Of a stretch of 64,000 nt of DNA, positions 1-14,525 are shown piece by piece. The position numbers were made by a program, and so were the translations under genes. The notes under the pieces were generated by a model. That model searched no databases and was not told the origin of the DNA. It saw only the letters and a list, made by a program, of their open reading frames with translations. Source of the stretch: Lottia gigantea (taxonomy: Eukaryota; Mollusca; Gastropoda; Lottiidae); NCBI RefSeq assembly GCF_000327385.1, contig NW_008709781.1:1117282-1181281 (forward strand). The letters are read 5' to 3'. Each line of letters begins with the position of its first letter. Position 1 is the first letter of the stretch.

Positions 1-1889
1 AAATAAATATGATAAAAAACCATCTGAATTCATCCATCATGTTTCACCAAATTGACCCTTCCTTCTCATAAAGATAACTTAAAACAACACTCATCATAAT
101 TATCTCCCTTAATGACTTTCTGAAGGTTAAAGTGGTGCATCATCTTTCAGCGCTACATGCATGTTATATGCAATAATTCATTATCTAGACCTTTTGTTTT
201 CTAATACCTCTCTTATCACTTTAAGAAATGGTAGTGTTTCTCCATTTGCACATCAGGCCTGCTGCAACTAGATACACATTCTTTTTTATTTCGAGTTCAC
301 CTTTGGCTCTGATGAGTTAAAGGCAAACAAATACCAGGGCTGTTTCTTTGACTATGTGATAATGGAGTTCTGAAATGTCAAAGTGCATATATAATATATG
401 AAATTGTCCAACCCAGTATTTGATGTAGATCTTCTATGTTTTATCTCCTTGAGAATTGGTACTGTAATGGTCAACTTCCTGTTTATTCTGATCAAGCATG
501 TATGTGGCACTGTTGGTATCTGCCAAGTAGAAAACTAGGCTGAACGGATGTCTAAAGAAAACAGAGTCTTGCTAGTCAGAACAAATGCCTGCTGTTTTTA
601 GTATTTCAGAATTCCACATATTCAAAACAATACAAGCTATCTAAATTTATGAATTCTTTATGAAAAAACCTGGTAATGAGGCACACATGGCAGTAGTTTA
701 TGACATAGATCTTATCTTTGACTTGGTAAATAATAATATGGTGCATCGTTTTAAGTTGGTACATAATAATATTGTGCATCATGTTAAGTTGTAATATGAT
801 AATTTTAATGATTTTCTGTAATGCTTTGATTTTCATTTGCTATTTCTTCAAAATTCTTGTGACCCTAATTTGGCAACCCCTATCCTTGAAATATTTACAA
901 TATCTTGAGAAATATTATAATGCAACTGCTAAATGTTTCCGAAACACAGTCATCAAATAGCTAAAAACAGCAATGACTTTCATCTGGATAAATTTCTAGA
1001 ATTTATTTTACATGAAATGTACCCCCTTGTCAAGACTTCGCTTGTTTTTCTTCAGAATTTGATGTTGATAATTTCTTGAGAGAATTTTATTATTGTCATG
1101 TGTGTGCATGGCTTCTTCACTTCTCATATATATAGCACATGCATGTATGAACGTATTTTCAAATTTATTCAGCCGTTATATTAAGTAGAAAAACAAAGTG
1201 GATGCTTGCTACATTTGTTATTATAATGTGGTATTTTACAGAAGGTTTTCCTCTAATAGTACATTAGCTACAATTTCAGAACTTGATACCTTCCAGCACA
1301 TTTGGACTGAAATAATTTTAAGCAAGATGAAATTGTAATGGTTTCTTTTTTATGCTATGATGTGTTGATGCACTCAATGACTCATATTCTAAGATATTTA
1401 GAATACAATTTAAACGAGTAAAAGAGTTGAAGTCTTGGTTTTTAAACCATTAGTAGGCTATAATAAAATCTTCTCATATTTGAATAATAAGGTAAAAACT
1501 TTTAAGATTGTCTATTAAAACTCAAAATTTAAACAGAATGAAAAAATGTCCAGTCATAGTTTTTTGAATTCCATTGTCAATACAATTGTCACGATTTGTT
1601 TTGTTTTATGTTTACAACTGTTTTAACAAATAAACAACAGCACCAAGTTGCACCTTGCTCATTTCTGATTCTGCAAATAAACAAGTTGAAGTCAACTCTA
1701 CATTTAACTTTTAACAAATAAACTCATGTCCTCTTAATATGTAGTACATCCATTATTGATATTTCATTATTAGATGTTAGATGCTTACAAACAAATAGAT
1801 TGTCATCACCCTTTCACAGTGATTAATGATCATAATAAACATATCCTCGGGGTCTAATTTCTTCATTGACTCTAGTGATAGGGATTGAG

Positions 1890-1976
1890 AACCGAAACCT
1901 GGTTGGCAAGAGGAGAATTCGAACCCTCAGCAGTTAATCGCCCAGCAGAAAACAATGCTATCAACTAAACTATTCC
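1890..1976 (-). repeat. tRNA-derived SINE head or tRNA relic
   Basis: Read on the - strand, a pol III A-box-like segment (TAGTTTAGTTGATAGCA, about 1953-1971) is followed some 35 nt later by a good B box (GGGTTCGAATTC, about 1915-1927). That spacing is typical of tRNAs and tRNA-derived SINEs. I cannot fold a clean cloverleaf from it and see no clear SINE body, so a decayed SINE head is likelier than a working tRNA gene. Confidence 0.45.
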
Positions 1977-2639
1977 ATTGACATTTTCTAATATTTGCAA
2001 ACTGATTTTGGTTTAATAATCTCAATTGTCAAGAATCCTATGTATGTTAGGATTTCTTCCTATATTTGATATTAAAGGTAACCTCCATCATCCCTCATAT
2101 CAAATAAAATTTTGATAAATTCATCAAATCTATTTTTAACTCTATCAAGTTTTAATTTAGTAAATTGGCTCATAAAATTTAAACAAAGAATTCCACATGT
2201 TGGTTACTGATAGCTGATGATCTTTTTATAAATAAATCTTCAATCACCAGAAAATATGCAGGATTTCACATTTTTTGGCCAATAGCCATCACCAGCTGCC
2301 TCCTGGGTGAACAAATTCCACTTGATCAACAAAAAATTTCATTTGATAGGAGCATATCTACCTAAATATAGCTCACACACATTGGTGTTATGACCCCTCC
2401 CTCAGGGTCGGATGTCTCTTCTATGCAAACAATCACGTAATTACTTATATTATTACCTTCTCCATCTGTAACCTTCTAGAAATTTTTGGCATGCTCTTTG
2501 GCAGCAGATGGCAGCAAATGAATTTAATGAACCTTGGCTCCCTTATCACATTTGTCTTACATTATGACCAGCAATGTCACATGCAATCTGTTGAGGATAC
2601 TAATGATGTTTTGAGAGTAATATAAGTGTGCTGCAATGT

Positions 2640-2830
2640 ACAATTGTAGTATTGCTCTTTCTGTTTTAACCATTTCTCTTTTCCATTCTATATTACCATT
2701 GATCTTTCTGTATAACCATTGCTTTTTATATTACCCTAATGTATTTCGATTGGGTCCTTCTTGTATTACCATTGCTCTTTCTGTATATTAATGCATTGCT
2801 ATTTCTGTATTACCATTTCTATTTCCAATT
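2640..2830. repeat. Degenerate minisatellite, 'ATTACCATTGCTCTTTCTGT' theme
   Basis: About six imperfect copies of a unit close to 'ccattgctctttctgtatta' follow one another with variable spacing. Only direct repetition is visible; no coding or terminal structure is apparent. Confidence 0.5.
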
Positions 2831-5800
2831 TAACTCTGTTTTTTCCATTCCACCAATTGTAGTTTCTTTAAGGACAGAAAAGTTATATATAATTGAACAG
2901 TATAAAATATAGCACCAGTCAGTTATGAAAGAGAGATTGTCTGCTATATAACTAGAGCCTTCATAAGATACTGTAATATTTCTGTTTCTCTGATATAACT
3001 TAGTTTATACTACATACAGTCAGACTGGAGTATTGAAATCTTTCTAAGATTGAAATCATAATAGAAAAAACCTGAGTTCCTGTGGAAGCAGTTTTAGATT
3101 GATTTAAGTAAGATGTTGCGTGTCACTTCAATAACTGATTAAAAATCTTGATTTGATCCGAGGAAAAAAAGGAAGAAAGATTATTTCTTGAAATAGGACT
3201 GCAGAAGGATTAGGAAAATTGATAAAATGAGTTAATATCTATAGTAAGTGACTTATATTTATACATCATCCTGAATCATGTAGATTAATATGTATTGATG
3301 TATAATCCCAAATAAAAACAGATTTGTATGATATAGGTATTTTCAAGTCTAATTGTATAATTTTCAAGCAATGCTGGCCTGATTTTTAAAAACAATTCTC
3401 AATATACCTTTGGATTAAACCAATTCTAAGGTTTGGAAAATTGACTATTAAATGAGTATTTAAGTAACTTTGGCATTATCTCTAATAGGTCAATTAATTT
3501 GAAAATTTAATTTTGATAAGTGTTGAAAATTAGTTAATTGTATTGATGTTGAATTATCAAAGGAATATTAAATACCCTATTACTGACCCCTACTATTCAA
3601 CCAACATTTATAACTCTTAGATTATTAGACTGATGTTAGAGAGAATAGGGAATCCCTACTGAGGTATAATTAGTATCAAACACATCAAGTCTGGAGAATT
3701 TCTACTATTTTCATTGGATAATTGAAAACTTTTTTTTAATCATTTACCTAAATGTTAATTTAGAAATTTATTTTAGATTTATCAGTTGGGGTCTTCTGAT
3801 GTTCTGTTAGTTTCAGGAAGTACATGTTTGTCCTATATTTAAAATAAATTTTGTACTTGTCAGTCATTTTGGTTCACATATTTCACATCTACAATACTCT
3901 CTGATCTGGCCTAATGAGGAAGTGGCCAATTGCAATTTTAAAATGTTAAAGCCTTTGAAGTTATTTTCAACAAACTTTCAAAAGATTGGACTAAATAACC
4001 TAATCACTGAGGAATCAATTTTATGATTGAGTTTGTATATAGAAGGAGGTAATTAAGGATGTCGTTATTTTTCCTAATAATGATCAATGACTATAATAAA
4101 TGTTCCAGTTTCCTTTGCATTAATCTTTTCAAGACTGTAGAATTCACTGGTCTTTTTCTATGCATTTAAATTTGGAATGAATAAGTTCTTTGGAAAAATT
4201 TCAATCTATAGCTTAGAAAGAATGTAACACATTAAAAAGTTTAAATAAATAAGTGGTCTAATTGATAAATGGAAAGTGTGACAAAAAAAAACCATTGGAT
4301 ACAGGATCTGATTATGCCAGGAATTCATAAGAACTGTGACAAGAAAGGCTTACTGTATTGCTAGGAGGTAGAGTCGATTCAGGTTTAGTCTGAGTAAGGA
4401 GTAAACAGATGCACTACTTTTGAAATTATTGTTGTCCTATATGTAATGAAAGATCTAACCCATGTAGTTAATAATTTAGGCTATTAGAGTGTAAATCACT
4501 TATAACTTCTAACATAATTTTACTAATTAAACGAACATAGAACACAGATACTCACAACATTAAAACATGTAGTACTATAGTAACTTGCCATAAAGCATTT
4601 AACCAACTTTGAAGTCAAAAGTTTGAAGTGTGGTCCTTGAGATTTGATAAATCACACTCTTTGGGGCTTCAAGAATTTCAGGAAGATTGGAAGCAAATTG
4701 TCTGAAGCCATTTAAAGAGACTGGTATATTAAAGGCTATACCACACCTGCTAGAAATGTTGCAGCTGCTCAAATTTAGACAAACAATGGGAAGATAACTC
4801 TAGCTGTTTATTTTTGTTTTCTTTATTCCGTTATTTGTGATCCTGACCAAGACAATGTCTAAAAGTTTGATACCTTTGTCATGAAATAGTTTTCAAAAAA
4901 AACTAAGTTTTTAGTGCATGTTATTGAAGCAGCTCACAGAAAGGTTTCAGACAACTAATGAAAAAAATCAACAATTTAATTCTGACTTCAGGATGAGTTG
5001 CTGATTGAGCAATTGAGCTTTTCTAAAAGTACTTCAATATCATGTCATCATAATTAGCTTTTTGTTTGGTCCTGTTGAGAGATTTGAAAATCATTTTGAG
5101 TAATTTGTGATAACCCTAGCAAATTAAATACAGCACATCTGCCTGGCCTTGTTTATAATTTTGATGACCTAAGATTTTCAAGTATTTCACAATTAAATAG
5201 ACTGATTCATTCTTTTAATTGAGATTTTACATTAATATCAACTGGGTAGATTTAAAAATACATTAAATATAGGATTCTGGAGTCGTTATTCTTTTAGATA
5301 TAAAGCAGGTGCCTATTATTTTTACTACCACCATTTTGATTCGAGAAGTTCAACACCAAAATGATTCTTATGTTTGTATGGAATACTTGTCAAACACAAG
5401 AAATATTCATTGGCCATGGAGTCCAGATACAAATTGCAGCATATTAAGGTGTGTTCTGGAAGGATTAGCATTGTTTATGGAAGCAAGACACTCAGAGCTG
5501 AGTAATGTTGCCATACTTCTCAACATTTTGGGACTTAGTATGCAACAGCGTGAAGCTTGGACTTAAACTAATTCAGATGACAGATTGGTTAGATTCTCAA
5601 ATTATTTTTTAATGACTTAGACTATGTATATAAGTATGATAAAGCAGAAGTTGAGATAATTGTGATCAAGATGAACTGACAGCAGACATGAAGAAAATAT
5701 CTTAATGCCTGTGTTTGATTGGCCACCCAGATAGTATAGTGCCCCCTATGTTTCTGGTTGTAAGTGAGAAGGGAAATAGTGAGATAAATGATATAGTAGA

Positions 5801-8800
5801 AATCTTGTAAGAAAATTAACTCAATTAATCATTTGGAACTGGTTCCTAATCAGCAGGGGTTTACAGTGACAGGGGATCTAACTCTCCCAGTAGACAAGAT
5901 TTAGTGTGGAATGGCATTAAGCCCACCCAATATGTTACAGAAATGAAATACTAACTCTAATAATGTACAAAGTCAGATATTATTTTGGCAACAAATCAGT
6001 CTTCATTTTTCATTAGGTTCTTGTCAAGTGGAAACATTTTTATACATATTGGCTAAATATGAAACACCTTTGAGTCACTCTCTTGACATTATAAAAATTC
6101 CTGTGTATATACATACATGTATAAATTCCTAATCTATATAACCGGAATCAAAATTTTCAAAAAGCAAAACTGTTGAACAAAACTCCAAACTTCTTATCAC
6201 AGTTTCAATGTTTTCTACAAATCAAGCATGGAAAAAAGAAATGTGGTAGTGAACTATTTTGAAAGTAAATATTTGATAAGTAAATGAACCAATCTAAATT
6301 CTGAGTATAATTATTACACAATCAACAACACTGGCCTTGTGAGTTATCTTTTAAAAATACCACAATGTTGTGTTAATTGTCAAGGCCCAGTTCTAGAGAT
6401 TATAGAGGACTTACAATTTGACCCCCAACCTTCAAATAAGTAATTAAATATTCCTTATCTTCTTCATTAATTAACACTTTTTAAATTAATTTACTTTGAT
6501 CTCTTCTGTAAACATCTTGGGTGCTCCTTGAATCAAAAGCAAAAGGTTGTGAAAATGGAGTAGGTAAGAATCAGAGGCGCCATTTCAAGAATTTTGTCAG
6601 AATTTGTGAGAAAGATTCAAATCTGAGGAATAAGTGGTCAAAGCATTTTATGGGGTGAAATTTAATGGCCCATCAATATTTCACAGACCTTTCATTTTTT
6701 CTGGTAAATTACAGCTTTTCTAGCATCAATATGTTTCATAGTTTCAAAGAAATCAAAACATTATAGAAATTCCTGAAAGTAATTTGTAGAAAATGGAATG
6801 AACAACAAAGATATGCAACAACCTGCTGACTACAAAAAATTCCTGGTTAGATTGAAATAACATATTTATATATGAATTTAACATGAATACAAAGAGTCCA
6901 TTCTCTTATAGCGCCAATCTATCCTGAAAAATGTTGTTTTGGTACACTGAATGTCTTTTAAAAGAGTTAGATGTGTTTTAGCAATGGAATGGAATTGGTC
7001 TAAGATTAAATGATACTATGAAAGTGTACAGCTGACTTGAAAACTCTGCCACCCAAGAATCTGAAGATCATGTTGTTGTTTTTATCATTAAGGAGAATAT
7101 AAAAGTTCCAGGTCTTTAAAGATGCTGTTTTTATGATGTCAGGAATCTTAAAAGCAATTGACAATTTATATTTGAGAGAAGATGATGAAAATATCAGTGG
7201 GAAATAAAAGAGAAGAAAGTATATTTGAAATTGTAGCAATGTTGGTGTTTTGTATCTAATTTCATGACCTAAATTACTTCAAAAAATAGACAAAATATTG
7301 GTAACCCTCCCCTTGTTACATCATAGCAGCCCGCCCTGAAATATTTCACCTTCTTACAGCTGTGAGTCTTAGATCAAATCTTTCATAGAATTTACCACAG
7401 AAATTTTAGACAGTTGAAGTATTCTTTTGACTACTTTAAATGCACATTGTTTGTTTGTGATTTCTATGGTTTATTTTGGATTTATCTGTAAGTGAAAGAG
7501 ATAGAGGTAGATAAATAGATTGAAGAACTGATAGTGGCTGAAAATAGTTCAGAGTTTAAAAAGTCATTAGATCTAACAACAAAAGCATGTTTTTAATAAC
7601 ACTCTTATTTTACTGATCAGAACTCTGATAATCAAACATCCAGGTTGATAACAAAACACAAGTTTCTGATAGTTTATTTCATGCTATTTCTTGTGAATTT
7701 GACGTTTCAAATCATATGCTTTCGTTTTACACATCAGTATTTATTATAAAAGGAGACATTCCTAAAATAAAAAATTTGTTGCCTTCTTTCAGAAATTCTG
7801 AGAGACAATGATAAGTAAAATGAAGATAAGAATGATCTGTAAGATTATAAGTGTTGATGGAAATGTAAATTAAAATGAAGTGTCATTTGTGTGCAGCTCT
7901 CATTAAGATGAAAGATATATGTTTCTGTCAGTGAAACAGTAATTTCAGCTGTAAATTAATCATTCTTGGAACATATGTTGAACACTTCACTAGTAATTAA
8001 AGCACCAAACTGACCAACAGCAGAACATGATGGCAAACAAGTAGAAAATTGGGAGAGCAATAAAGAGGAAACGTTATTCAGATATCTGATCTGCTTAAAT
8101 GCTTAACAGTTGACAAATGCAAACAGCATTAGATTTTATTACACATTTTATTACTAAGTTTATTACATTGGTTAGTTCTAATTGTAAACATTGATGTGGT
8201 CATTATGAAACTAGATGGGATTTTAAAATGGAGTAAAGTTTGATTTTACAGCAGATTGTTAAATGTATTAAATTAAGGGACAAGGAAAGAAAATGGATTT
8301 ATTACTCAATGTATTAGATAAATGTGTGAAGGAAATTTCAATAGCTGTTTGTTGTAGAAGTCATAAAAGTGTCAAATGGAACATTTTCATAATTATTATG
8401 GAATTCTGGAATCCATTATTTCCATGGTGACACTAGTACAGACATATGGAACCATAAATTTAATTAAAACCATTCCAAGAACAATGCTTGGTTCATACAA
8501 TAAATCTGGCACTAATTCTGAGAAAATAGATACATATTTATTTAGAATACAGACTTTAAGTGTAAATATTTTGACGAAAAAGTTTTAATAATACTTGAGA
8601 CAGTGTAAGTAGATTTGCAACTCATTTTCATTCCTGAAAAATCTTGAGATTGGTGGAAACAAATTAACACTATGTCAGTGTACTCCATGTAACAACAGTT
8701 TCAGTCATAGTGAGTGTCCGTCTGCCTAATTTCAGTATTGAAGCAGACAAATAAATCAAGTTGGTAATCAGTAGAATTGATAATAACATTGTTGAAGGAC

Positions 8801-8881
8801 ACATCTTATCATTTCTAGATACCCTATACACATTCCATGTTCACCTTTAACATACGCCATCTTGACCTAACTCTTATAAAT

Positions 8882-8902
8882 CTTCACTTCACTTCACTTC
8901 AC
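8882..8902. repeat. Short CTTCA tandem repeat
   Basis: About four perfect copies of the pentamer CTTCA in a row. Simple-sequence repeat with no apparent function. Confidence 0.8.
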
Positions 8903-11900
8903 TGTTCTAACAGTTGCATGGTACACCAAGACTGAAAAACATACAGTACCAATCCTGCCTGATCTATGCTTTCTGGCAAATTTTATCTGGACAATAAAAA
9001 AACTGTCACTGAAAAGGAATAGCCTAATCTACAAACATCCATGAAACATCATTTATATCAAGGGAAGGTAATGATAACTGAAACGGCGCAGAATTTGACA
9101 GCACTGGGTCTTTTTTATCAGAATATCTCTAAGTGGCTTTCTAATTCACAACACCTTATTAGCTACTAACCGAATAATTCAAACTGCCTTAGGGTTAAGA
9201 AGTCCAAACCAAATTAGCTTTATGCAAGAATGTTGTTTCTGAAATTGGTGTGAAATCAATTAACCCTGAATAATTTCCATAAATCATAACAGTTTCACAA
9301 TTATCATACATTATACTTGCACTAGTATAGTATTTATATAGAGGGTAATAGCAAGTTATTACTCTAATACTTGTCTACTTATTGTTTGACAGTAATTTCT
9401 TTGTTAGAAAATTACACCTTTTAAATGTCAGCCAAGTTTGTGTCTTAATCATGGTAAATTGGTAAGAGAAATTACTATTACATTGATAGATTACTGTATA
9501 ATGGAACATGCAGTAAAGAACAACAATTGTAATATTTGAAAGAGATCCAAAAGGCTGTGCCTGTGTTAGGGGTATTTAGTCAAGCTCCTGATTACTTGTT
9601 TTTGTTCTATGAGTGACATCATGATCAAGTTTATCTAGATGTACAGGAACCACAGATGACTTACATCAAATTTGTTTCACAATTTACTTAACAAACTGCA
9701 TTATAAGTGCTTTGGAATAATTATGCTTGTTCAAATGTTAAGGTCTCTGAGTCTGTGTCCAATCTTCATAATTAATAAGTACATAATCATGACATTCCAA
9801 TAATCACTGAATTATGAAATTGAAGTTCAAATTTTTAAAGAATTTCTCAAAAAGTGAAGTATCTTGAAGTTCCTGGATTCTTCATGGAGTATGGAATATG
9901 CCTTGTTTAGACTTAAACCCTTAAGGTAAAACTTGATTGAACTGAATCACTCTTAAGGCTATTATAGAAAACAATAGTTTCTCTGCAAAATGAAATAACA
10001 ACATTTTCAATTGTATTTCTTATCATAGCTGATCTAAGATTAAGAATATCATCATTTCTAAAGTTTTTTTTCTCATTTATTGATTTAAAACTATCCGATT
10101 ACAAGAAGATAAGATATTGACAATAATGGCGGGAAAGCTGGAAGGAAAAGAGACAATGATTAATAGCATTGGATAAATGATTTGAAAAAATAGATTTCCA
10201 TTTCTTTACTGTTGTTCTGTTTCGAATTGAAATCTTGATTACTGAATAGGTTTTTATATAGATGATTTTCTAGGATTACATTATTTAAGAAGTGAGAAAT
10301 TGGTTTGGAAATGAATTTACATTTTAACTCTTTTTTTTGACAGATTTTAAGAAACAGGATGTATCTGAAAGAGTCAATTTCATGAAGATTTTGAACATCA
10401 CTTTGACAAAATGGATGAAATGGAAATATTAATTTAGCAGTCGTAAATTACATTTTGGACAAACCAAAATCTTAAGAGTTCTTTATCAGATATCTTCTCA
10501 GACATCCAAAGTGACAAATTCAATGTAGATCCTACAAACCAACACAGATATAGACCTATAAGGAGACATTAGGTGAAATTCGGACTAATTTGATTGAATA
10601 TAACTTTGTAACCTTTAACGTTGGAGAGCTCTCCAGTTTGTCTCGATAGTATCATCAGTGACATAACTATAAAAACTTTACTGACATTAGTCTCCACACT
10701 TATACAAACGTTACTTCAAAACCCTGACTTAAAGAATGTCTGAATCCGAGCTTAATTCAACTAAAGTGCCTTCTCATTAAAAGAAAGTGTTTCTTTATTA
10801 GAGCTTAGATGGTCTTAGTGAATCTCTTCGACAAATGACACCTTTAGACCTGATTTATACTCAAATGAAAGCAAATGACAGGCTACAAGTTTTTAATGGC
10901 CAATTTACTGAATAAAGACCCTGAAAAGCTTCTTTGTACTTCAACTTCGTGTATGTCAGTTTGTCTTTGAAAAGTGATAAAAGTTGCTTCCTTGTAGTTC
11001 ACGTTGTGTGCGACAAGATTTTAAATGGAAAAGGTCACCATAAAGATGAAGGGAGGTGTCCATATCAAATAAAATTTCGTGTTGAAAGATATTGATTTCT
11101 TCCTTAAAACATTTCCCTGAAATTTTAAACTTGAAATTTTGAAAACAACCTCATGGCATTTAAAGTAAATCATGTTGTTTGTGAAACTGAATCCTGAAAG
11201 CCATTTCATGTGATTGGCACTTTATTTTCTCCATCTCCTGCTGTGAATATCATTCTGCAAAAAGTTCAAACAGAAATGGTGACCTTCTGTTTCTCTGTGA
11301 TGGAGAGTGGCTTAAATTTGACCAGACGTTTTAACCTTTCCTATTTTTTTTATCTACCTAATTATTGACCAGATCAAAAACAGAAGAAGAAATCTGCAGA
11401 CGATTAATCATGGTTTTGAACAAACCTACATTACAGGTTTTTCTGTGTTTGAAGGTAGAAATGACAAAAATTTATAGTTAGGGGGTTTTATTTATATATG
11501 TCAGTGGAAGTAAGATTTGTTAAGAGAAAAATTCCATTATATTTCATTTCTAGAATCACTCTATAAAAATGAACACCCAGTTTTTAGGATGAATGATCTC
11601 AACTTGCAGAAAAAGTCTTCATGTAAAATTACATTTTGAAAGATTTCATCAAAACACAATATTGACTTAAAGTAACATAATATTACATGTATGCCTTGTA
11701 ACATGTTGAACATAATCTAAATTTATACGGTATTTTTAAAGTCTACCATATTTTCTTTACAATATCAAATCACAAACTTGATGTGTTTCAGACATTCTCT
11801 TTTGACATACAAAAAAGTAGGTCAGATTATTCCAATAAAATATGCAGACATTGTTTCACTGTCTCCCATTTCCTTTTCAAATTTAAGTCCCGATAGTTAT

Positions 11901-14213
11901 TTTGAAAAATGTAAAAGCATGTCTGCTTTAGCAATCTTAATGTATGAAGTGTTGCAATATTTATATGTGTAGTAAAAATTCGACATATAAAATGAAGATA
12001 GTGGTTTGTGTTTTCTAGAAAACATTGAGTTATAATTAAAGTGCAAGTTTGTTTAAGTAGTAATCACGATCGCATAGCATGAAACTCTGAGTAACAACAT
12101 GATTCATGTTCTGTTTTAATATTTCTAGTTTAGAGTATAAGTAGTATTGTATAAGTAGTAAGTAGCGCGGTAAATGAAATAAACATGATAACAAGATATT
12201 TTTTGTATATTTCTCACAGTGTAATTCCCATTTATTTTCTGCCATTTCTAACAATAACACTTGACTAGTAGACAATAATGGTTTCAATCTATCTTCTCAT
12301 GAACAATAATAAAGATCAGATGAAAATTTAATGAATCTGCAGCAATCAACTACCATTATCTCTTAAATGCGACAACAAATTCACTAGGGAGGAATCATAT
12401 TTATTCATAATATTACTGAGACATATTCTGTTACTCATGATCTGTGTCTTATAAACGTCTAGTTCTCGCATCAGTTGACACTAACATAGTCATAATATCT
12501 AAAATATTGGTCTGATATTGCCACTATAATTAAACCTGACTTTTGCTGCGTATTCAGTTACAACACTATATGCAGTGCATCACGATAATCACCTAGTTCA
12601 GGTCAGGATAGGGGATTTCAAGAGTGTTAAAAACTGATTGGTTCTGATGATTGAAGTATCGGCACCAGCTGTAAGTCAGCTGATAACAACCCGTTAAAAT
12701 TAACCCCTGGGTCAAATTAACATTACTGTATCCCAATTCCTTATTAATCATATTATATTGAACACTATTCAATGGTTTACCTCATTTGCATAAATTCTTT
12801 TACACACATTATAGAATGTTTGATGCAGGGGAAAATTAATCAGTGTTAAGATTGCTAATTAAGATTTATTGATGGAAGTGGTAATGGTTAATTATATTCA
12901 CCAACTTTCATTAATATTCTCTAGCATATTGATTTGAGGTTTTGGTGACCTGTATATTCAAATGACCATTGGAGAATCAAATGTATGTTCTCCTTCTGTG
13001 ATGATATTTTACAGTTTCTCATCTCAATTTTTTCAGACTTAGCTATTGACCAAATAAAACTACTTTTGAATCACAATTACAGAAAATCTGGAAAAGACTT
13101 TTGCAAATGACAATCTTAAATTCTAGAAGTAGATGTTTAATGATAATGTTGCTGAAGAATGACTAAATATTTAGATATATTTCTGCACACAGTTTTGATG
13201 GGAAGATCATGCATCAAAACTCTTTGAAATTGAGGCCTTTGAAAGTATTTTGCATATCTTTACCAATTTCTGTATCTATATGATATGAAATATATGTGAT
13301 ACTGATAATCAATTGATGTTAAAAGATGAGGCAATTGACACTAAACCTACAGTAGTTTTTAGATGGCGCTAGTAGTTGATTGAATTCAAAAGACTAACCA
13401 ATTGACACTACACTTGCAGACGCCAACACAACATGGCACTGGTGGCTATCATGGTGGGAAAATTATTATACTTTGTAACAAGTTTCAGGTTAAGGCACTT
13501 AATCTTAAAAAATTTCAATCAAATATATAAAGAAGCCAACCACTACTTAAGGCTACTTATCACATTATGATAAAATATTAATTTCTTACCCTCAAGATAC
13601 ATCACACTAAGTCTTTGAACATTTGTGATCTTTGAAATGAGATTTGAAATTGATCAATAAGATAACAAAATACACATTACCTTAGTAACACACAAGCAAA
13701 AACAAGACACCCAGAGAATTTAAATGTAAATGAACAAAAATTTCTTAATGAAATTAGTAAAGAGCACAATTCTCAGTATTGACTGAAATCATTCAGTCAT
13801 GACATGTTTCTGGTACCATGACTAGTTCTTTAGATAATCTCTCATTTACATTATCAGTCTGTTTTCCTTTAACCTAAAATCTGGAAACCGATTATATTGA
13901 AAGATTGAAACAACTGCGTGGAAATTATCAAGTGAAAATTTTCTCCCCTGCTGCTCAGTATTAAGATAAAGAAAATTTCAGGCCATTTTCTCTTCATGGG
14001 GTACAACATAAAAATCACACGCCAAAATAACTCTTGGTGAAAAGCTTCCATTTTATGTACCACACAAGTTTTTGATTTTAGCACCCCATAAAATTTAAGT
14101 TAATCTCTTGATAAACAATTTATCAGATTTTTTTATTTGATTTTTTTTTACTTCTGAAGAAACATTTGTTTAGATGATGAAATATGTATTATTTATCAAT
14201 TCGATTTTTTCAG

Positions 14214-14525
14214 TTTTGGCTTCCAATCCAGAAATAATAGAACATCCAGAAAATAATTACGTAGCCAAGAATGAGCCAGCTACTCTAAATTGTAAAGCAG
14301 ATGGAAGTCCACCACCGAAAATAACATGGTATCGAAACGGAAAACCAGTCATAACAGCCTACGAAAATCCTTCATCCCATCGTATGCTACTGCCAAATGG
14401 GAATCTTTTCTTCCTGCGAATTATTCATAACAAGAATTCCAAACCAGATATAGGAGTATATTACTGTAATGCTACCAACATCCATGGTTCAGCCATCAGT
14501 AGGAACGCAACTTTAGAAATTGCAG
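14214..14525 (+). CDS. robo: Robo exon: Ig domain 1 (Slit-binding)
   Basis: A single phase 1-1 exon encodes the whole first Ig domain. It opens with [20 protein letters not shown], has the first Cys in ATLNCKADG, the core Trp in ITWYRNG and the second Cys in GVYYCNATN. The segment [16 protein letters not shown] nearly matches human ROBO1 Ig1, the domain that makes the main contact with the Slit second leucine-rich domain (family knowledge). The acceptor is 'tttttcag' ending at 14213 and the donor is GTAAGT. An ATG at 14174 is in frame but lies in the intron's polypyrimidine tract region, so it is not taken as the start. Confidence 0.97.

Larger units (their letters stand above)
1..14213. other. 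Probable Robo first intron or 5' flank; no gene seen
   Basis: AT-rich sequence without a convincing exon. Short open frames here have no recognisable domain. Because the first Robo exon in the window starts in phase 1, at least the signal-peptide exon must lie upstream; Robo first introns are commonly very long, so most of this stretch is best read as intron. It contains a tRNA-derived repeat remnant near 1.9 kb, a degenerate pyrimidine-rich repeat near 2.7 kb and a short CTTCA run near 8.9 kb. I see nothing else in it. Confidence 0.55.

Noticed and set aside
5309-5566. 85-codon open frame with protein-like composition (WPWSPDTNC, LSNVAILLNILGLSMQQREAW)
   Set aside because: No recognisable domain, no splice partner in phase with Robo, and no repeat ends. 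Chance is not excluded; kept out of the gene list.
606-13200. Other short open frames upstream of Robo on both strands
   Set aside because: All are below about 85 codons with composition typical of translated AT-rich DNA (runs of I, F, N, K).
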